Shown here one piece after another: positions 8,343 to 17,035 of a DNA stretch of 64,000 nucleotides. The stretch is from NCBI RefSeq assembly GCF_000424305.1, contig NZ_KE384162.1:124001-188000 (forward strand), given 5' to 3'. Source of the DNA: Pseudobutyrivibrio ruminis AD2017. Lineage in GTDB: Bacteria > Bacillota > Clostridia > Lachnospirales > Lachnospiraceae. Each line of letters starts with the position of its first letter. Position 1 is the first letter of the stretch. The notes under the pieces were generated by a model. It had not been told where the DNA came from. It was given only the letters and a program-made list of their open reading frames with translations, and did no database searches. Position numbers and translations under genes: made by a program.

Positions 8343-9491
8343 ATGATTTACTTTGATAATTCAGCTACCACCAGATGTTCTGATGGTGCTATGAAAATAA
8401 TGCAGGAATGTTTGCAGGAAAACTTTGGTAATCCCTCATCACTTCATAAAATGGGATATAGAGGTAAGGATTATCTTAAAGAATCTAGAGAAATAATTGC
8501 AGGAATCCTTAAATGTCAGCCTAAGGAAATCTATTTTACCAGCGGCGGTACAGAAGGAAATAACTTAGCTATCCGCGGGGCTGCAGAGGCTAAAAAGCGT
8601 CTTGGCAAGCACATCATCACTACAAAGATTGAACACGCCAGCGTTCTTAACCCTGTAAAAGCTCTTGAAAAGGAAGGCTTTGAGGTAACTTATCTTGGTA
8701 CAGATGAATATGGAGTTGTCTCTTTAGACGAGCTTAAAGCTGCATTAAGAGAAGATACTATTTTAGTATCAATGATGATGGTAAACAACGAAATCGGAAG
8801 TCTTCAGCCAATAGCAGAGGCTTGTAAAATCGTTAAGAAGGCAAATCCAGATATCATTTTCCATACAGATTGTATTCAGGCATTTGGAAAAATGACAATT
8901 ATTCCAAAAAAGCTTGGAATTGATATTCTTACAGTTAGTGGACATAAGATTCATGGACCTAAGGGTTCAGGATTTATATATATTAAAGACAAGGTTAGAG
9001 TGGTTCCTCAGATTTTAGGCGGAGGACACGAAAGCGGTATGCGTTCTGGTACAGAAAATGTTCCAGCTATTGCTGCTCTTGGTGTAGCTGCTAAGGAAGC
9101 TTATGATAATCTTGACAATAACAGAGAGCATTTGTATGCTTTAAAAGCCAGATTAATAGAAGGTGTAGAATCAATTGATGGTGTTCAGGTTAACGGCCAC
9201 ACAGGAGAGGACAGTGCACCACAGATTGTCAGCGTTTCTATTAAAGGCAACAGAACCAGAGCACAGGTTATGCTCAATGCTTTACAGGACGGATACGATA
9301 TTTATGTTTCTGCAGGCTCAGCATGTTCTTCAAACAAGCCTGCTATCAGCGAGACTCTTAAATCTATCGGTCTTGAAAAGGATTTATTAGAGAGAACAAT
9401 AAGGTTTAGCTTTTGCCCAGAGAATACCTTTGAAGAGGTAGATGCAGCAATAGCAGCCCTTAAAGATTTAGTACCAAAGATGGTTTTATAG
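8343..9491 (+). CDS. Cysteine desulfurase (NifS/IscS family), likely sulfur donor to ThiI
   Basis: This pyridoxal-phosphate enzyme converts cysteine to alanine and a persulfide. The N-terminus MIYFDNSATTRCS is typical. The PLP lysine lies in TVSGHKIHGPKGSGF near residue 202, and the sulfur-carrying cysteine in SAGSACSSNKP near residue 327. At 382 residues it is normal. The next gene is thiI. In Bacillus the desulfurase NifZ beside thiI supplies sulfur for tRNA 4-thiouridine, and the same role is inferred here. The ATG directly follows the rsmE stop. Confidence 0.92.
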   Translation: MIYFDNSATTRCSDGAMKIMQECLQENFGNPSSLHKMGYRGKDYLKESREIIAGILKCQPKEIYFTSGGTEGNNLAIRGAAEAKKRLGKHIITTKIEHASVLNPVKALEKEGFEVTYLGTDEYGVVSLDELKAALREDTILVSMMMVNNEIGSLQPIAEACKIVKKANPDIIFHTDCIQAFGKMTIIPKKLGIDILTVSGHKIHGPKGSGFIYIKDKVRVVPQILGGGHESGMRSGTENVPAIAALGVAAKEAYDNLDNNREHLYALKARLIEGVESIDGVQVNGHTGEDSAPQIVSVSIKGNRTRAQVMLNALQDGYDIYVSAGSACSSNKPAISETLKSIGLEKDLLERTIRFSFCPENTFEEVDAAIAALKDLVPKMVL

Positions 9492-9506
9492 TTAAAGGAA
9501 GGTAAT

Positions 9507-10688
9507 ATGACATATCAGGCATTTTTGATTAAGTATTCAGAAATCGGCGTAAAAGGTAAGAACCGTTATGTGTTTGAGGATGCATTAGTACGTCAGATTA
9601 AAAGAGCCCTTGATTCAGTTGAAGGGCATTTCGTTGTTAAGAAGCAGAGCGGAAGAATCTTTGTTTCTGTTGATGGTGAGTATGATTATGATGATGCAGT
9701 AGATGCTTTACAGCATGTATTTGGTATCAGCGCAATCTGTCCTACAGTAGTTGTCCCTGATGAAGGCTTTGATAAGCTTGCAGAGGCAGTAGTTAAGTAT
9801 GTTGATGAAGAATTCGAGGATAAGAATTTCTCATTTAAGGTATTTGGACGTCGTGCTAATAAGCAGTATCCAATGACATCTATGGAGGTTGCTGCAGAGG
9901 TTGGAGCAAGACTTCTTGATGCATTCCCAGAAATGAGAGTAGATGTACATAATCCAGATAGAATCATTTACGTTGAAGTAAGAGAGAACATTGCTATTTA
10001 TTCTACAGAAATCCCAGGACCACATGGTATGCCTGTTGGTACAGCTGGTAAAGCAATGCTTCTTCTTTCAGGTGGTATTGATTCACCAGTTGCTGGTTAT
10101 ATGATTTCAAAGCGTGGTGTTACACTTTCAGCTACATATTTCCATGCACCACCTTATACTTCAGAGCAGGCTAAGCAGAAGGTTGTTGACCTTGCAAAGC
10201 TTGTTGCAAAGTACTCAGGACCAATCGATTTACATATTGTAAACTTCACTGATATTCAGTTATATATTTATCAGCAGTGTGCTCATGAGGAGCTTACTAT
10301 CATCATGCGTCGTTACATGATGCGTCTTGCTGAATATTTCGCTAAGCAAAACGATTGTATCGGACTTGTTACAGGCGAATCAATTGGACAGGTAGCCAGC
10401 CAGACAATGCAGTCTCTTAACTGTACAAACGCTGTTTGCTCACTTCCAGTTTACAGACCACTTATCGCTTTTGATAAGCAGGATATTGTAGATATTTCAG
10501 AAAAGATTGATACATACGAGACATCTATTTTACCATATGAGGATTGCTGTACTATATTTGTAGCTAAGCATCCTGTTACAAAGCCAAAGCTTGAGGCTAT
10601 TGAAAAGCACGAGCATTTATTAGATGAGAAGATAGATGAGCTTATGCAAGCTGCAATAGACAGTGTAGAAATTATAAAAGTAAGATAA
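9507..10688 (+). CDS. thiI: tRNA 4-thiouridine synthetase ThiI
   Basis: ThiI adenylates U8 of tRNA and transfers sulfur to form 4-thiouridine. The order is an N-terminal ferredoxin-like part, a THUMP domain (about residues 60-165) and a PP-loop ATP pyrophosphatase domain starting LLLSGGIDSPVAGY near residue 187. At 393 residues it lacks the C-terminal rhodanese domain of the E. coli protein, as usual in Firmicutes. The ribosome binding site AAGGAAGG lies upstream. A strong hairpin terminator follows, so this probably ends the glnS-side cluster. Confidence 0.94.
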   Translation: MTYQAFLIKYSEIGVKGKNRYVFEDALVRQIKRALDSVEGHFVVKKQSGRIFVSVDGEYDYDDAVDALQHVFGISAICPTVVVPDEGFDKLAEAVVKYVDEEFEDKNFSFKVFGRRANKQYPMTSMEVAAEVGARLLDAFPEMRVDVHNPDRIIYVEVRENIAIYSTEIPGPHGMPVGTAGKAMLLLSGGIDSPVAGYMISKRGVTLSATYFHAPPYTSEQAKQKVVDLAKLVAKYSGPIDLHIVNFTDIQLYIYQQCAHEELTIIMRRYMMRLAEYFAKQNDCIGLVTGESIGQVASQTMQSLNCTNAVCSLPVYRPLIAFDKQDIVDISEKIDTYETSILPYEDCCTIFVAKHPVTKPKLEAIEKHEHLLDEKIDELMQAAIDSVEIIKVR

Positions 10689-10730
10689 AAAAATATGAGC
10701 TTTGCTATTAAGCAAAGCTCATAAATATTT
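10686..10730. terminator. Bidirectional terminator between thiI and the HPr-like gene
   Basis: A perfect 13-bp stem TATGAGCTTTGCT / AGCAAAGCTCATA (10694-10706 with 10711-10723) has loop ATTA, an A-tract on one side and AAATATTT on the other. The flanking genes converge. Confidence 0.85.
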
Positions 10731-10745
10731 ACTAGGTATAAAAGA

Positions 10746-10976
10746 TTAAACGATGTAATCCTTTAATGTTGACATTACGTCTTCAGCATCTCCCTCAGCG
10801 TGTACTGTAAGGTCGATAGGCTTTGATAAATCAAGTGAGAAAATACCCATGATTGACTTAGCATCGATTACATAACGTCCGCTAACAAGATCAAAATCAT
10901 AGTCGAACTGACTGATTGTATTAACAAATGACTTTACCTTGTCAATTGAGTTAAGAGAAATTTGAACTGTTTTCAT
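10746..10976 (-). CDS. HPr-like protein lacking the phosphorylated histidine
   Basis: This 76-residue protein has the HPr fold signature AKSIMGIFSLDLSKPIDL, with serine at the place of regulatory Ser46. The catalytic loop of true HPr (GLHARPA, His15) is absent: the region reads LNSIDKVKSFVNTISQF. It therefore cannot carry PTS phosphate in the usual way. By analogy with Crh (catabolite repression HPr) it may be regulatory, but it is more divergent than Crh. The start at 10976 follows GGAGGAGG; an in-frame TTG at 10994 lies at the ribosome binding site. It has its own promoter and is convergent with thiI. Confidence 0.75.
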   Translation of the reverse strand: MKTVQISLNSIDKVKSFVNTISQFDYDFDLVSGRYVIDAKSIMGIFSLDLSKPIDLTVHAEGDAEDVMSTLKDYIV

Positions 10977-11011
10977 TCTGCTTGCCTCCTCCAAAGTTTT
11001 TGTATGGTTTA

Positions 11012-11040
11012 ATACTAAAGCAATGGTATGTAAAAGTCAA
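11012..11040 (-). promoter_or_regulatory. Sigma-A promoter of the HPr-like gene
   Basis: On the minus strand TTGACT (11040-11035) is 17 bases from TAGTAT (11017-11012), upstream of the strong GGAGGAGG ribosome binding site. Confidence 0.6.
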
Positions 11041-11093
11041 CAAACTCTTTGGTTTTTCAATATTTTTAGTGATTATAGAAAGGTTTTAAATTC

Positions 11094-12419
11094 ATGAAAA
11101 AGGCTGCTTTACACAACCTTGGTTGCAAGGTTAATGCATACGAAACAGAGGCTATGGAAGAGCTTCTTAAAAAGGATGGCTTCACTATAGTGGACTTTAA
11201 TGAGGAAGCTGATGTTTATGTAATAAATACATGCTCAGTGACGAATATCGCCGATAGAAAATCTCGCCAGATGATTCATAAATGTAAAAAGCTTAATCCA
11301 GATGCCTGTGTAGTAGCAACTGGATGTTATGTTCAGAACTTTGGCAAGGATATTGCTGATGAATTAGGCGCAGATATTATTCTTGGAAATAACAAAAAGA
11401 ACGACTTAGTTATTATGATTCACGAATATTTTGATAAGCTTGATAAAAATGATGGTCCTATTTTGGATTATTTTGATATAAATGATGGCAATGTTGATTA
11501 CGAGGATATGCTTATTGAAAAGGATTCAGAGCATACCAGAGCATTCGTTAAGGTTCAGGATGGCTGCAATCAGTTCTGTAGCTATTGCATTATTCCATTT
11601 GCTAGAGGTCGAATCAGAAGTAGAGCAATCGATGATGTTGTAAATGAGGTTACAGGTCTTGCAAAGGCAGGCTATAAAGAGGTTGTAATCACAGGTATTC
11701 ATCTTAGCTCATTTGGTACAGGAACAGAATTTGGATTAGCAGATTTGCTTGAAGCTGTTCAAAACATAGATGGTATTGAAAGAATCAGAATGGGTTCCTT
11801 GGAACCTCAGATTGTTACAGAGGATTTCGCAAAGAGAGTTTCAGCATTATCTAAGATGTGCCCACATTTTCATTTATCTCTTCAATCAGGCTGCGACAGC
11901 GTGCTTGTAAGAATGAATAGAAAATACTCTATTGAAGAATATACAAAGGGCGTTGAAATTCTTAGAAAGTATTTTGATAATCCAGCTATTACAACAGATA
12001 TAATTGTAGGCTTCCCAGGTGAAACTGAAGAAGAGTTTGATACTACATTGAATTATGTAGATTTTATAAAGTTTGCGGAGCTTCATGTTTTTGCTTACTC
12101 AAAGAGAGCAGGAACAAAGGCTGCAAAAATGCCAGGACAGATTACAAACGCTGCTAAAAAGGAAAGAAGCGCAAAGCTTATTTCTCTTGGCTTGGAAAAA
12201 ACAAAAGAATATAGAATGTCTTTTATAGGAAAAGAGCTTGATGTTCTTTTTGAGGAAAGACAAACCATAGATGGTGAAGAATATTTTGTAGGCTTTTCTA
12301 AGGAATATATTAAATGCATGATTAAAGCTGATGATAAAGATTTATCTAACACTATATTAAAGGTTAAGGCAACAGAAATTACACCAGATTATGAGCACTT
12401 GCGTGTTGAAATTTGCTAG
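11094..12419 (+). CDS. mtaB: tRNA t6A37 methylthiotransferase MtaB
   Basis: MtaB is a radical SAM enzyme that converts t6A37 to ms2t6A37 in tRNA. The 441-residue protein has the N-terminal MTTase domain (LHNLGCKVNAYETEAM, with further cysteines in NTCSVTN and ATGCYV), the radical SAM CxxxCxxC in DGCNQFCSYCIIPFARG near residues 152-168, and a C-terminal TRAM-like region. GCKVNAYE and FARGRIRSR point to the MtaB branch rather than MiaB or RimO. It is the first gene after the divergent HPr-like gene. Confidence 0.9.
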   Translation: MKKAALHNLGCKVNAYETEAMEELLKKDGFTIVDFNEEADVYVINTCSVTNIADRKSRQMIHKCKKLNPDACVVATGCYVQNFGKDIADELGADIILGNNKKNDLVIMIHEYFDKLDKNDGPILDYFDINDGNVDYEDMLIEKDSEHTRAFVKVQDGCNQFCSYCIIPFARGRIRSRAIDDVVNEVTGLAKAGYKEVVITGIHLSSFGTGTEFGLADLLEAVQNIDGIERIRMGSLEPQIVTEDFAKRVSALSKMCPHFHLSLQSGCDSVLVRMNRKYSIEEYTKGVEILRKYFDNPAITTDIIVGFPGETEEEFDTTLNYVDFIKFAELHVFAYSKRAGTKAAKMPGQITNAAKKERSAKLISLGLEKTKEYRMSFIGKELDVLFEERQTIDGEEYFVGFSKEYIKCMIKADDKDLSNTILKVKATEITPDYEHLRVEIC

Positions 12420-12484
12420 TTTCTATATTAATATTAAAGTAATAACTTGTAACGTGGCTAAATTTGAGTAAAGACGAGGTAGAT

Positions 12485-12751
12485 ATGGCAGATTTAAGTA
12501 ACACTCAATATTTTAAAGTTCAGAAGGAAAATCCAGTTGGTGTAAAGGATGTGATTGAGCAGGTATACAGCGCTTTATCAGAAAAGGGCTATAATCCTGT
12601 AAATCAGATTGTTGGATACATCATGTCTGGAGATCCTACATACATCACCAGTCATAATAATGCAAGAAGCCTTATTATGAAGGTTGAACGTGATGAGCTG
12701 GTTGAAGAAATGCTCAAGGAATATATTGAAAATGAGAGCTGGAGTAAGTAA
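12485..12751 (+). CDS. ireB: IreB family regulatory phosphoprotein
   Basis: This 88-residue protein contains [19 protein letters not shown], then [26 protein letters not shown], the highly conserved core of the IreB/YrzL (UPF0297) family. In Enterococcus, IreB is phosphorylated by the PASTA kinase IreK and affects cephalosporin tolerance. The ATG at 12485 has GAGG upstream; a TTG at 12464 would add 7 residues without a ribosome binding site. It is followed by ruvX and a DUF1292 gene, the conserved Firmicute order. Confidence 0.92.
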   Translation: MADLSNTQYFKVQKENPVGVKDVIEQVYSALSEKGYNPVNQIVGYIMSGDPTYITSHNNARSLIMKVERDELVEEMLKEYIENESWSK

Positions 12752-13176
12752 TGAGTGGTAGAATACTCGGCCTTGATTATGGAACAAAGACAGTAGGGGT
12801 CGCAATTAGTGACCCTTTACTTTTGACTGCACAGGAATTGGAAACAATCACTAGAGAAAGAGCAAGCGCTTTGCGTCACACTTTAGTTCGCATTAAGGAT
12901 ATCTGTGAAGAATACGGTGTTGAGCTTATCGTTTTAGGATACCCTAGAAACATGGATGATAGCGAAGGCTTTAGATGCGAAGACACACTTAAGTTCAAGG
13001 AGCTTCTAGAAAAACGTGTCAGCATTCCAATTGCCTTAGTTGACGAACGACTTACTACAGTCTATGCTGATGAGATTCTTGAGGAATCTGGTGTAGCTAA
13101 AAAAGATCGTAAGAAATATATAGACCAAATTGCCGCAGCAATTATTTTACAGGATTATTTGGATAATAGGAGTTAA
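12751..13176 (+). CDS. ruvX: Holliday junction resolvase-like / pre-16S rRNA nuclease YqgF
   Basis: The 141-residue RNase H-fold protein starts [21 protein letters not shown], with the catalytic Asp in LDYG, and has LVDERLTT near residue 90 and a late Asp in KKYIDQIAA. The family is linked to 16S rRNA 5'-end maturation and Holliday junction-like activity. The ATG overlaps the stop of ireB by one base, indicating coupling. Confidence 0.92.
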   Translation: MSGRILGLDYGTKTVGVAISDPLLLTAQELETITRERASALRHTLVRIKDICEEYGVELIVLGYPRNMDDSEGFRCEDTLKFKELLEKRVSIPIALVDERLTTVYADEILEESGVAKKDRKKYIDQIAAAIILQDYLDNRS

Positions 13177-13177
13177 T

Positions 13178-13441
13178 ATGGAACCAATTATTTTACCAGG
13201 CGAAGATGGAAATGATATTAAGTTATTTGTTGTAGAAGAAACTATGCTTTCTGGCAACAAGTATTTATTAGTATGCGATAACGACAATGAGGACGAGGAT
13301 GCTGAAGCGTCTATCCTCAAAGAGGTTTCTGTAGAAGGAGACGAGAGTGTCTACGAATTCGTAGAGGATGACGTTGAATTTGAAGCAGTTGCAAAGTTAT
13401 TTGATGAGTTAGTTGGCGAGGATGCCGACTTGGATTATTAA
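13178..13441 (+). CDS. DUF1292 family acidic protein
   Basis: This 87-residue acidic protein (MEPIILPGEDGNDIKLFVVEE, then a D/E-rich middle and FEAVAKLFDELV) belongs to DUF1292 (YrzB-like). The function is unknown, but it is almost always downstream of the ireB-ruvX pair in Firmicutes. The start at 13178 follows AGGAG; the frame is open further upstream inside ruvX, but no better start is seen. Confidence 0.85.
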   Translation: MEPIILPGEDGNDIKLFVVEETMLSGNKYLLVCDNDNEDEDAEASILKEVSVEGDESVYEFVEDDVEFEAVAKLFDELVGEDADLDY

Positions 13442-13462
13442 TTAAAATTAGGAGGTTATTTT

Positions 13463-15139
13463 TTGAAAAAGAAAACTGAAAACACAGCTGAAAGGCTAAA
13501 GATTATTCCACTTGGAGGTCTAGAGCAAATCGGCATGAATATTACTGCCTTTGAATATAAAGACAGTATTATTGTGGTGGATTGCGGACTTTCCTTTCCT
13601 GAGGATGATATGTTGGGCGTGGATCTGGTTATTCCAGATATAACATATCTTAAGGATAATCAGGATAAGCTTAAGGGATTCTTCATTACTCATGGCCACG
13701 AGGACCATATTGGTGCAATCCCTTATGTATTTAAGGAGCTTAATGTTTGTCCAATCTATTCGACAAAGCTTACAAACGGATTGATTGAGCATAAGCTTGA
13801 AGAGCACAAAATGCTTACAAAGGTTAAGCGTAAGGTTGTTAAATACGGTACACATATTAATGCAGGAGATTTCAGAGTTGAATTTATCCGTACTAACCAT
13901 AGTATTCAGGATGCTGCAGCTCTTGCTATTTATTCTCCAGCAGGAATCATTGTGCACACAGGAGATTTCAAGGTTGATTACACACCAGTTTATGGTGACC
14001 CAATCGATTTACAGCGTTTAGGTGAAATCGGCAAAAAGGGTGTACTTGCTCTAATGTGCGATTCTACAAACGCAGAGCGTCCTGGTTTTACAGCATCTGA
14101 AAAGACTGTTGGTAAGACTATTGATTCAATCTTCGCTGATAACGATAGCAGCCGTATCATTATCGCAACATTTGCATCAAATGTAGATAGAGTTCAGCAG
14201 ATTATTAACTCTGCAGACAAATATGGTCGTAAGGTATGTGTAGAAGGTCGTTCAATGGTTAACACCATCGAGACAGCTTCAAAGCTTGGATATTTACATA
14301 TTCCAGATAATACACTTATCGATATCGAATCACTTAAGTCATATCCAGACGAGAAGGTTGTTCTTGTTACAACTGGTTCACAGGGTGAATCAATGGCAGC
14401 TCTTTCTCGTATGGCTAACGGAACTCACAAAAAGGTTCAGATTAAGCCAGGTGATATGATTGTATTTTCTTCTCATCCAATCCCTGGTAATGAGAAGGCA
14501 GTTTCAAATGTTATCAACGATTTAACTATGCGTGGAGCTGAAATCGTTATGCAGGATGTTCATGTTTCAGGACATGCTTGCGCCGAAGAAATAAAGCTTA
14601 TTTATTCTTTGGTACGTCCACAGTTTTCAATTCCAGTTCATGGCGAGTACAAGCATTTGGTTGCTCAGGCTAAAATTGCAGAGTCTTTAGGCTGGGATCA
14701 CGATCATATCAAAATCCTTCACTCAGGTGATGTTTTAGAGCTTGGTGATAACTATTCGAAGATTGCTGGTCATGTTCATACTGGTGCTATCATGGTTGAT
14801 GGTATCGGTGTTGGCGATGTTGGAAACATCGTTTTACGTGACAGACAAAAGCTTGCTGAGGATGGAATCATCATCGTTGTACTTACACTTGATGGTGCTT
14901 CTGGTACAGTACTTGCTGGTCCAGATATTGTATCTCGTGGTTTCGTTTACGTTAGAGATTCAGAAGACCTTATGGAAAGTGCTAGAGCAGTACTTGCAGA
15001 TACAATGGACGTTTTACAAGAAAAGAATATTACTGATTGGAACAAAATTAAGGGTGATATCAGAGACAATCTTTCTGATTTCGTATGGCATGAAACACAG
15101 CGCCGTCCAATGATTATTCCAATCATCATGGAAGTTTAA
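13463..15139 (+). CDS. rnj: Ribonuclease J
   Basis: RNase J is a metallo-beta-lactamase/beta-CASP nuclease with 5'-3' exonuclease and endonuclease activity, central to Firmicute mRNA decay and rRNA maturation. The metal motif HxHxDH is in FITHGHEDHIGAIP near residues 73-86. MCDSTNAERPG and VFSSHPIPGNE are the beta-CASP motifs, and HVSGHA lies near residue 370. At 558 residues the length is typical. The start is TTG at 13463, 7 bases after GGAGG (13451-13455). trmR follows by one base. Confidence 0.94.
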   Translation: MKKKTENTAERLKIIPLGGLEQIGMNITAFEYKDSIIVVDCGLSFPEDDMLGVDLVIPDITYLKDNQDKLKGFFITHGHEDHIGAIPYVFKELNVCPIYSTKLTNGLIEHKLEEHKMLTKVKRKVVKYGTHINAGDFRVEFIRTNHSIQDAAALAIYSPAGIIVHTGDFKVDYTPVYGDPIDLQRLGEIGKKGVLALMCDSTNAERPGFTASEKTVGKTIDSIFADNDSSRIIIATFASNVDRVQQIINSADKYGRKVCVEGRSMVNTIETASKLGYLHIPDNTLIDIESLKSYPDEKVVLVTTGSQGESMAALSRMANGTHKKVQIKPGDMIVFSSHPIPGNEKAVSNVINDLTMRGAEIVMQDVHVSGHACAEEIKLIYSLVRPQFSIPVHGEYKHLVAQAKIAESLGWDHDHIKILHSGDVLELGDNYSKIAGHVHTGAIMVDGIGVGDVGNIVLRDRQKLAEDGIIIVVLTLDGASGTVLAGPDIVSRGFVYVRDSEDLMESARAVLADTMDVLQEKNITDWNKIKGDIRDNLSDFVWHETQRRPMIIPIIMEV

Positions 15140-15140
15140 A

Positions 15141-15788
15141 ATGATTGTAGATGAAAGATATACTACTTATCTAAACAGTCTCTACCCTGAGCTTGATGAA
15201 ACACTTTCTTCAATCCGCAAGGAAGCCAGAGAGAATTTCGTACCTATCATCAGGGATGAGACAATCAATCTTCTTACAACACTTATTACTATGAATAAGC
15301 CTAAGAGGATTTTAGAGGTAGGCGCAGCAGTTGGATTTTCCGCATGTCTTATGGCTAAGTGTGCAGGTGAGGATGCTCTTATTACAACTATTGAGAATTA
15401 TCCACCTAGAATTCCAATTGCAAAAGATAATATTAAAAAGATGGGCTATGAGAATCAAATCACCCTTATTGAAGGTGATGCTATGGAGGTTCTTCCTACC
15501 TTGGATGGTCCTTTTGATTTTGTATTTATGGATGCGGCAAAGGGACAGTACATCAATTTTTGGCCAGAAATCAAACGTCTTACAGCAGATGCTGGTGTTA
15601 TAGTTACCGACAATGTTTTACAGGATGGTGACATAATAGAATCCAGATACGCTATCACAAGACGTAATCGTACCATTCACAAACGAATGAGAGATTATCT
15701 TTACGAGCTTACCCATGATGAAGGCTATACAACAACGATATTGCCATTGGGGGATGGAGTTAGTATTAGTGTGAAAGGAATAAAATGA
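15141..15788 (+). CDS. trmR: tRNA 5-hydroxyuridine methyltransferase (TrmR/YrrM-like)
   Basis: The 215-residue class I methyltransferase has AdoMet motif ILEVGAAVGFSACLMA near residue 55, FVFMDAAKGQY near residue 130 and TDNVLQDG near residue 155 (metal/catalytic region of the catechol-O-methyltransferase-like family). In Bacillus, YrrM (TrmR) methylates 5-hydroxyuridine-34 of tRNA and is encoded beside the U32 proteins YrrN/YrrO. The same neighbour follows here, overlapping by 4 bases, which supports this call over a generic O-methyltransferase. Confidence 0.85.
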   Translation: MIVDERYTTYLNSLYPELDETLSSIRKEARENFVPIIRDETINLLTTLITMNKPKRILEVGAAVGFSACLMAKCAGEDALITTIENYPPRIPIAKDNIKKMGYENQITLIEGDAMEVLPTLDGPFDFVFMDAAKGQYINFWPEIKRLTADAGVIVTDNVLQDGDIIESRYAITRRNRTIHKRMRDYLYELTHDEGYTTTILPLGDGVSISVKGIK

Positions 15789-17011
15789 GAGAAACAGAAT
15801 TACTAGTTCCTGCAAGCAGCCTAGAGGTTCTTAAGGTTGCAGTTATTTATGGAGCTGATGCGGTTTATATTGGTGGAGAAGTTTATGGTCTTAGAGCCAA
15901 GGCTAAGAACTTCTCAAAGGAGGATATGATAGAGGGTATTCGCTTTGCCCATGAGCATGGTGTAAAGGTTTACGTTACTGCTAATATCCTTGCCCATAAT
16001 GGTGATTTAGAGGGTGTTAAGGAATACTTTAAAGAGCTTAAGGAGATTAAGCCAGATGCTCTTATTATTGCAGACCCAGCTATATTTATGTTAGCAAAGG
16101 AAATCTGCCCAGATATTGAAAGACATATCAGTACTCAGGCTAACAACACAAACTATGGTACATACAAGTTCTGGCATGATCTTGGCGCACACCGTGTTGT
16201 TTCAGCTAGAGAGCTTTCTTTAGAAGAAATTAAAGAAATCAGAGCAAATATTCCTGATGATCTTGAAATTGAAACCTTCATTCACGGTGCTATGTGCATT
16301 TCATATTCAGGAAGATGCTTGCTATCTAACTATTTTACAGGAAGAGATGCAAACCAGGGTGCTTGCACACATCCATGTAGATGGAAGTATGCTGTAGTAG
16401 AGGAGCAGCGTCCAGGCGAATACCTTCCAGTATACGAAAACGAGCGTGGAACATATATCTTCAATTCAAAGGACCTTTGCATGATTGAGCACATACCTGA
16501 TTTACTTTCATCAGGTATCGACAGCTTCAAAATCGAAGGCCGTATGAAGACAGCCCTTTATGTTGCAACAGTTGCTCGTACATATCGTAAGGCTATTGAC
16601 GATTGCAAGGAATCTGAAGAGAAATATCTTGCTAACTTAGATTGGTATAAGGAACAGATTTCAGCTTGTACTTATCGTCAGTTTACAACAGGATTTTTCT
16701 ATGGTAAGCCATCAGAAGAATCTCAGATATACGATAATAACACATATAATATTGGCTATACTTACCTTGGAATTGCAGGTCCTAAGAATTCTGAAGACTA
16801 CTTCGAAATCGAGCAGCGTAATAAATTTTCTGTAGGTGAAACTATTGAAATTATGAAGCCAAATGGTGATAATATAGAAGTACAAGTTCTTGGAATTAAA
16901 AATGAAGAGGGCGAGGATATGGAATCTTGTCCACATCCTAAGCAAAAGCTATTTATTAAATTAAGTGTTACACCTGATGAATTTGATATTCTAAGAAGAA
17001 AAGAAGCATAA
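15785..17011 (+). CDS. trhP: Peptidase U32 family tRNA hydroxylation protein (TrhP-like)
   Basis: The 408-residue protein carries the U32 signature ETFIHGAMCISYSGRCLLS near residues 160-178, and GACTHPCRW near residue 195. In Bacillus and E. coli, U32 proteins TrhP/YrrN/YrrO are needed for prephenate-dependent 5-hydroxyuridine formation at tRNA position 34, probably through an iron-sulfur centre. The preceding gene would methylate that product. A true protease role is less likely. The 4-base overlap with trmR indicates coupling. Confidence 0.85.
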   Translation: MRETELLVPASSLEVLKVAVIYGADAVYIGGEVYGLRAKAKNFSKEDMIEGIRFAHEHGVKVYVTANILAHNGDLEGVKEYFKELKEIKPDALIIADPAIFMLAKEICPDIERHISTQANNTNYGTYKFWHDLGAHRVVSARELSLEEIKEIRANIPDDLEIETFIHGAMCISYSGRCLLSNYFTGRDANQGACTHPCRWKYAVVEEQRPGEYLPVYENERGTYIFNSKDLCMIEHIPDLLSSGIDSFKIEGRMKTALYVATVARTYRKAIDDCKESEEKYLANLDWYKEQISACTYRQFTTGFFYGKPSEESQIYDNNTYNIGYTYLGIAGPKNSEDYFEIEQRNKFSVGETIEIMKPNGDNIEVQVLGIKNEEGEDMESCPHPKQKLFIKLSVTPDEFDILRRKEA

Positions 17012-17035
17012 TATTTAGTTACGAGGAGAATACAA

